DNA of 64,000 bases, taken from positions 682,001-746,000 of the forward strand of contig NC_016482.1 in the NCBI RefSeq assembly GCF_000227115.2, read 5' to 3'. The DNA comes from Naumovozyma dairenensis CBS 421. Taxonomy: Eukaryota > Ascomycota > Saccharomycetes > Saccharomycetales > Saccharomycetaceae. The notes below the pieces were generated by a model. The model was not told the DNA's origin, searched no databases, and was given only the letters and a program-made list of their open reading frames with translations. This document shows positions 58,699 through 64,000 of the stretch, piece by piece. The first letter of the stretch is position 1. Each line of letters starts with the position of its first letter. Made by a program: the position numbers and the translations under genes.

Positions 58699-60075
58699 AT
58701 GGATGTTATATTAAACGATTTACTGGATGGATCCGTAGATAAATTAACTAATGATGAAAAAGAATATTGCTTAACAGCTCTGAGAGACATATTACAATCC
58801 GATAATAAATCATATGATACATATTTTTCTTCTAGGGCTTCGTCAGGAACCATTACTGAAGAAATTGCAGAAATCGATGCAGAAATATCTAATCTAGAAA
58901 GAAAAATGCGAGATTTACTTGTTAGTAATAAAAATGCTATCGTTAATGAAGTCTTAAGAAATGAGGACACTAAGCAGTTGGGTAGTATTCGGTCTGATTT
59001 GGAACAATTATGGGAACTAGATAATATTGTAACTAATACTAAGAAACTGAATTCAACAGGTGTGCAAGAGACTACATCTGACGATCTATCCATTGAAGAG
59101 CTTCTGGGACAAAGTCAATCCAAGAAGGAGGATAAAGATGATGAATTCCATACAGCTTTGAAAAAACTGAGGAATAGAATGTCAAAGGCACAAGAAAAAA
59201 ATACTGTAACTGGGAATTTAGCATCCGTCTTGGACAATTTAACTAATATAACTGATTTAATGGAATTACCATATTTGGCACGTACATGTATAAGAACTGG
59301 ACATTATCAAGAGGCAGTCATGCTATACACTCATACCAATTCATTAAGGGTTAAGTATCCAGATTCCACCATCATCGAAGAGATTTGTCAAAATGTTTTG
59401 AAGGAAATAAATACCACGATGTTGACGGGATTAGTCAAATTATTGTCCACAAGTTCTACTGTAAATTCCATGAAAAAGATTTTGAAATACCTTGCTGCCA
59501 TACCGCCGTTTGATGTGAAAGAATCATCGGCATTCTTAAATGTTTTCCTTCCAGTTCGATACAAGTTCATACAGGGAGAAATATCGGCGTATTCTATTGG
59601 AACGGATGTGTCAAATGATTCACTAATGGAGATGATGGTGAAAAGGAAGATTGAAGTTTTAAGAGAGCATATTTACGTGTCATTAAACGTATTTTGTAAA
59701 TCATTTTCATTCGCGACTGAGGAAATAAATTTCCCTTTAATTCCTCAATTATCAAATATCAAAGATAAAAATGGTAACACGCTGTCCACGTATAATAAAC
59801 CAGTGGCGACGAACCCATTAATGTTACAATTTGTAAGACAATGCTTAAGTTTTCTATTAAAGGAACTCACAGCTGTGGATTTAAAGTATAAGCTAAGTGA
59901 TTCGGTGTGTTTACAATTGGTCTACTGTTCTTTCCGATTGTTTGATTTGAATGCGAACTTTCATAAGTTATTCCTTAACCAAGTTTACGAATCTGGTTTG
60001 TTTAAAAAGGAACAACTAATTAATGCTATTAAGAAAAGATCAGAATTGGCATCTGTATATTCATATGGTTCATAG
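58699..60075 (+). CDS. COG8: Conserved oligomeric Golgi complex subunit Cog8
   Basis: The 458-residue protein is mostly helical. The start MDVILNDLLDGSVDKL with DILQSDNKSYDTYFSSRASSGTITEEIAEIDAEISNLERK matches the Dor1/Cog8 N terminus. A mid block YLARTCIRTGHYQEAVMLYTHTNSL (around 195-215) is the other family signature. Cog8 belongs to lobe B of the COG tether for intra-Golgi retrograde vesicles. It is shorter than S. cerevisiae Cog8 (about 600 residues), and the C-terminal part differs most. TCB3 follows on the same strand, as in YML071C/YML072C. Confidence 0.9.
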   Translation: MDVILNDLLDGSVDKLTNDEKEYCLTALRDILQSDNKSYDTYFSSRASSGTITEEIAEIDAEISNLERKMRDLLVSNKNAIVNEVLRNEDTKQLGSIRSDLEQLWELDNIVTNTKKLNSTGVQETTSDDLSIEELLGQSQSKKEDKDDEFHTALKKLRNRMSKAQEKNTVTGNLASVLDNLTNITDLMELPYLARTCIRTGHYQEAVMLYTHTNSLRVKYPDSTIIEEICQNVLKEINTTMLTGLVKLLSTSSTVNSMKKILKYLAAIPPFDVKESSAFLNVFLPVRYKFIQGEISAYSIGTDVSNDSLMEMMVKRKIEVLREHIYVSLNVFCKSFSFATEEINFPLIPQLSNIKDKNGNTLSTYNKPVATNPLMLQFVRQCLSFLLKELTAVDLKYKLSDSVCLQLVYCSFRLFDLNANFHKLFLNQVYESGLFKKEQLINAIKKRSELASVYSYGS

Positions 60076-60586
60076 GTAATATAGAGGAATCGAATACGTA
60101 GATCGTATATATATATATATACAGAAGTGATTATAGATTCAGACACTTCAAGTCGTAGACTAAACTAACAAAGTGCCCTTGAAGATTGTGGAATCTTGTC
60201 CAGTCGACTAAGTTTCACTTCCCTCTATTCAAGGCCTTTTATAGGTGGTGTCAGTCTTCTCAAAGATAAATGTCGAAGAACACGGAGGTGAGCGCAACGC
60301 ATTGTCTGTTAAGGGGATGAAAGAATTACAAACTATTGAATTTAAAAAATGGGAAACTGGAAAATATAAAGTAGTAACAGCCCCCTGTAACTTTATATAG
60401 TACAAACAGCTTGTATGACCACTGAACAATACAGCTATTGGTCGAAGCATATATTACAAAGAGAAACATAATCATATTACATAACCATTTTTCGAGATAT
60501 TAAAAATAAACACAACAACTCTCGTTAACTAGACAAGAAATAACAAATATTAACGAATTCCATTTAGTATACAACAGGGAACCGGG
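60076..60586. other. COG8-TCB3 intergenic region
   Basis: This 511-bp stretch has a TA-dinucleotide tract at about 60107-60121 after COG8 and a short minus-strand frame (60229-60450) without protein signal. I see no RNA gene. Confidence 0.6.
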
Positions 60587-63500
60587 ATGGTCGGAAACAA
60601 TACTCAAGAAAAGCTCAATGATGAGCATGTCTCACCCACACCAAAATTATCTCCAACCGAAAGGAACTTACGTCAAAAGAGAGAAGACGCAAACAAGAAG
60701 AGTAGTGAAACTCCAGAAAAAAGGCAGTCAGCACACTCGAAAACTGATATAACCACTGAAGACGCTCCACATATCCCACCAAAGAAAGATATCTTAGTTG
60801 CCTCAGCTGTGAATAGTGCAAAAAAATTGCCCAATCCTAATCCGGAAGGTACAGTTGGTTCAATCCCTCTGGAGAAAGTTCACCCTAAAGATTTAAGGAA
60901 AGTACCATCAAGGAAACCAAACAAATTCGATACTTCAATTACCAGCCCCGGTATATTAGACGATTTGAATCCTAGAGAAAAGGCTGAGTTGGAAGAAAAG
61001 ATAAATGGCGAAGATGCTGCAGGTTTATTCCCATGGAGACTTATCGGAGCGTTTTTCCCATCCGGTAAGGGTTCTCCAAAGACAATGGATGTTAAGATTG
61101 TTAAAGCTTATATCTTGGAGAATTTCTATAATGATTGGTATAATAACTGCGCAATTATTGTTGGTACTTGTTTTACTTCATGGTTGTTCGCATATTGGGG
61201 GTTCTCATGGTGGTCTCTGGGTTTCATCTTTTTAGGAACTGCATCTGTTTATAATGCTGAATTCCGTAGGTTTAATAGAAATATTAGAGATGATCTGAAA
61301 AGAACTACTGTGCAAGAAACTATTTCTGGTAAAGTAGAAACTACATTATGGCTGAATTCGTTTTTATCCAAGTTTTGGGTCATTTATATGCCTGTTCTAT
61401 CTTCACAAGTTAAAGAAGCTGTCAATCCAATTTTGGCAAGTGTGGTCCCTGGTTATGGGATCGATGCTTTGTCCTTAGAAGAATTTACACTGGGTTCAAA
61501 GGCACCTGCAATTAGAGGTATCAAATCATATACAAAGACTGGTAAGAATTCTTTGGAAATGGATTGGTCATTTGCTTTTACTCCAAATGATGAATCTGAT
61601 ATGACACAAATTGAAGTTGAAGAGAAGGTTAATCCTAAGATCGCCCTTGGTGTTACCTTAGGTAAAAGCATTGTTTCTAAAACCCTGTCGGTTTTAGTTG
61701 AGGATATTAACGTGGCCGGTAAAATGCGTGTTCGTTTAGAGTTCGGTAAAATCTTCCCAAATATTAAAATAGTATCTATTCAATTATTAGAACCTCCATT
61801 AATGGATTTCGTTTTAAAACCATTAGGTGGTGATACTTTAGGTATTGATGTGATGTCATTCCTACCAGGTTTGAAAAGTTTCGTTAAGAGTATGGTTAAT
61901 TCCAATGTTGGACCAATGTTATATGCACCAAATCATATGGATATTAATGTCGAAGAAATCATGGCTGCTCAATCTAATGACGCCATTGGTGTCTTGGCAG
62001 TCACATTGAAATCTGCTGAAGGTTTGAAAGGATCCGATTTCATCACTAATACTGTTGATCCATATATAGTCCTAAAGACTGAAAAGACCCCAAATAATGA
62101 AATTAAAGATATCCGTTCATCAATTAAATCAGATATTAAGGATCCACGTTGGAATGAAACTAAATATCTATTGTTACCAACTTTAAATCAAAAGTTGACA
62201 TTTTCTTGTTTCGATTTCAATGATGTTAGAAAAGATACTTTAATTGGTGATATTGAAATCGATTTAGGGTCTCTTCTTTCAGAACCAAATCAAGAAAACC
62301 AAACCGCAGAATTTATGGTCGGTGATAAACCAAAGGGTTTGCTACATTATTCTTTACGTTGGGTTCCTGTTATAGAACCAAAATCAGAAGAAAAGAAACC
62401 TGATAACCAAGCTGAAGAAATTAGTGACGCTGATGAGGGTGAGGAAGCTGGTGATTCTGATGTTGGTATTATGAAGTTCAATTTACAAAAGGTCAAATAT
62501 TTAGATACTTCTACATCAGTAACTGGTAACTTAAGTCCTTCTGCAAAATTATATATTGATGGTCAATTGAAAAAATCATATAGAGCATTGAGAAGAATCA
62601 ATGAACCATCTTGGAATGAAGAAACTGAAATATTAATTGGGTCCAAGTCTACCTCTAAGATTACGATAAAAATCTTTGATGAACGTATTGGAGGAAGTGA
62701 GGTTCTTTGTGAATATTCATCTAATGTGGAAGATCTGTTGGATACCTTTGGATTAGGTCAAGAGTCTGTCAAAGGTTCTCCACAGGGTGAAATTTATTTT
62801 ACTTCCCTATGGAAACCCTTGGCTACAAGTGAAAAATTTGTTAGTACAACAGCAACAACGGGACCAATAGGTTGTATCAAAATTGATGTCGTAAAGGCGA
62901 AAGTGACATCTAATTTGTCAGGGTTGGGTGATATTGACCCATATTTCTCTGTTCAATTAAATAGGCATACAAAATACAAGTCTAAATACTATTCGAATTG
63001 TGTTGAGCCTGTGTTCCATGAAGCTGCGTATATTCCTGTTACTTCTGAAAACCAACATATTACAGTTTCTTTGATCGATTACCAATCGGTAGGTTCTGAT
63101 AGGCCAATCGGATCAGTACAACTACCAGTATCGAGTTATGTTAAAAAGAATAAAGAAACAGGTGAGTATGAAGATAACTCCAAAACAGCTGCCCCAACAA
63201 TTTTCAGTTTAAAAAATAAGAAGAATGACCAGACGGACGACACTATGAGTATGGCTGTATCATTTATCCCAACAATGTCTGTTTATTCTCCAGATGAAAT
63301 TAAGGATGTGGAAAAACTCGAAGCTGATCTCAAGAGAAAGAGAGAAGATTTTGAAGCTGAGCAAGCAGAACTTAAGTTAAAGATGGAACAAGAACCGGAT
63401 AAATGGGAAGAGGTTACAGTCAAAGATCCATTTGAAGACGACGTCAAAAAGCTACATAGAAAGAATAAATTGACTTTGGAACAAATCATTGCTCGTAATT

Positions 63501-64000
63501 CTGGTATTCTTTCATTGGATATTTTAGGAGGTCGTCTCGCAAAAGAGTCTGTTTTTCTCGAAGTATTGGCTGATGACGTATCATATCCAATGTTTGTTCT
63601 AAGAGGTAAAGGTAATAAAGTCAATCCGGAGAGGGATAGTTTATTTATTCGTGATTTGAAACACAGTAAACTACATTTCAGATTATCGAGGAAGAATGTT
63701 GCTAAAGATCCTGATGATGTTATAAGCACCGACTCTTTTGGTACTCTTGATTTATTAAACTCTAGTTATGGTAATCCAAAAGAAATTACTTTTAGCGGTT
63801 CTTCGTTGAAATTCAAAATGTTTTTCGAACCTTCCCAATGTGAACTTTCTTCATCTGAATCAATTGAAAATACGGGCTACCTGAAATTAAAATTCATATC
63901 AGCAGACAACTTAATGTCAGCAGACAGAAATGGTAAATCTGATCCGTTCGTAGTAGCATATGTCGATCGTAAAAAAGAATATAAAACCCAAATTATCAAG
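60587..64000 (+). CDS. TCB3: Tricalbin Tcb3, N-terminal part (cut by window edge)
   Basis: The frame is open from ATG 60587 (MVGNNTQEKLNDEHV) to the window end, 1138 codons. A disordered N terminus (1-175) precedes a membrane hairpin (about 187-222, IIVGTCFTSWLFAYWGF and SLGFIFLGTASVY). An SMP lipid-transfer domain (about 245-450, LWLNSFLSKFWVIYMPVLS) and C2 domains follow: the first around 465-600 (TLKSAEGLKGSDF), others around 620-740 and 760-880. A further one begins near 1090 (LKLKFISADNLMSADRNGKSDPFV). Tricalbins tether cortical ER to the plasma membrane and move lipids. S. cerevisiae Tcb3 has about 1545 residues, so roughly a quarter is missing. Confidence 0.95.
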   Translation, partial: MVGNNTQEKLNDEHVSPTPKLSPTERNLRQKREDANKKSSETPEKRQSAHSKTDITTEDAPHIPPKKDILVASAVNSAKKLPNPNPEGTVGSIPLEKVHPKDLRKVPSRKPNKFDTSITSPGILDDLNPREKAELEEKINGEDAAGLFPWRLIGAFFPSGKGSPKTMDVKIVKAYILENFYNDWYNNCAIIVGTCFTSWLFAYWGFSWWSLGFIFLGTASVYNAEFRRFNRNIRDDLKRTTVQETISGKVETTLWLNSFLSKFWVIYMPVLSSQVKEAVNPILASVVPGYGIDALSLEEFTLGSKAPAIRGIKSYTKTGKNSLEMDWSFAFTPNDESDMTQIEVEEKVNPKIALGVTLGKSIVSKTLSVLVEDINVAGKMRVRLEFGKIFPNIKIVSIQLLEPPLMDFVLKPLGGDTLGIDVMSFLPGLKSFVKSMVNSNVGPMLYAPNHMDINVEEIMAAQSNDAIGVLAVTLKSAEGLKGSDFITNTVDPYIVLKTEKTPNNEIKDIRSSIKSDIKDPRWNETKYLLLPTLNQKLTFSCFDFNDVRKDTLIGDIEIDLGSLLSEPNQENQTAEFMVGDKPKGLLHYSLRWVPVIEPKSEEKKPDNQAEEISDADEGEEAGDSDVGIMKFNLQKVKYLDTSTSVTGNLSPSAKLYIDGQLKKSYRALRRINEPSWNEETEILIGSKSTSKITIKIFDERIGGSEVLCEYSSNVEDLLDTFGLGQESVKGSPQGEIYFTSLWKPLATSEKFVSTTATTGPIGCIKIDVVKAKVTSNLSGLGDIDPYFSVQLNRHTKYKSKYYSNCVEPVFHEAAYIPVTSENQHITVSLIDYQSVGSDRPIGSVQLPVSSYVKKNKETGEYEDNSKTAAPTIFSLKNKKNDQTDDTMSMAVSFIPTMSVYSPDEIKDVEKLEADLKRKREDFEAEQAELKLKMEQEPDKWEEVTVKDPFEDDVKKLHRKNKLTLEQIIARNSGILSLDILGGRLAKESVFLEVLADDVSYPMFVLRGKGNKVNPERDSLFIRDLKHSKLHFRLSRKNVAKDPDDVISTDSFGTLDLLNSSYGNPKEITFSGSSLKFKMFFEPSQCELSSSESIENTGYLKLKFISADNLMSADRNGKSDPFVVAYVDRKKEYKTQIIK

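Noticed and set aside
58647..59093. 148-codon minus-strand frame
   Set aside because: It is antisense to the conserved N terminus of COG8.
63283..63729. 148-codon minus-strand frame
   Set aside because: It is antisense to the TCB3 C2-domain region.

Overview
The window is nuclear DNA of a budding yeast of the family Saccharomycetaceae. Almost every gene is recognisable as a Saccharomyces cerevisiae orthologue from its protein, and gene order follows three S. cerevisiae segments. Long Asn/Gln tracts, 1-1.5 kb intergenic regions, a Ty1/copia element primed by initiator tRNA-Met and solo LTRs beside tRNA genes suggest a Naumovozyma/Kazachstania-type yeast. The genus is inference. No introns were recognised.

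Region 1 (1-14308) matches YLR305C-YLR310C: STT4 (5' part), UBC12, one chitin deacetylase where S. cerevisiae has a tandem pair, IMH1 and CDC25. Region 2 (15810-29720) matches YLL018C-YLL023C: DPS1, COX19, KNS1, SPA2, HIF1 and POM33. In S. cerevisiae these blocks lie on two paralogous whole-genome-duplication tracks (CDC25/SDC25 and SPA2/SPH1 are the duplicate pairs). Here they form one continuous track.

Region 3 (32796-64000) matches YML062C-YML072C: MFT1, RPS1, TEM1, ORC1, SMA2, ERV41, ITT1, POB3, DAK1, COG8 and TCB3 (5' part). Between regions 2 and 3 lies a 778-codon gene (30188-32524). It resembles a domesticated retroelement integrase with an HHCC-type zinc finger and an apparently complete D-D-E triad, and has the layout of the rDNA fork-block protein Fob1. 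It is the most novel protein gene in the window.

Two places carry mobile DNA. A 5680-bp Ty1-like element (39915-45594) sits between ORC1 and SMA2. Its 412-bp LTRs look identical, it has a 5-bp target duplication, a tRNA-iMet primer site and a Ty1-type polypurine tract, but its gag and the end of pol are frameshifted. A second island (55925-58490) lies between DAK1 and COG8. There two divergent tRNA-Arg(UCU) genes bracket a long inverted repeat (arms about 565 bp, loop about 222 bp) built from another LTR family, plus a further LTR interrupted by a 20-N gap and an LTR fragment. One tRNA copy has a T-to-C change at position 54.

Most genes are housekeeping: lipid signalling and contact sites (STT4, TCB3), Ras and mitotic exit signalling (CDC25, TEM1), Golgi and ER traffic (IMH1, COG8, ERV41), chromatin and replication (HIF1, POB3, ORC1, MFT1) and translation (DPS1, RPS1, ITT1). 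The two sporulation genes, CDA and SMA2, each have middle-sporulation-element matches with the same core upstream.
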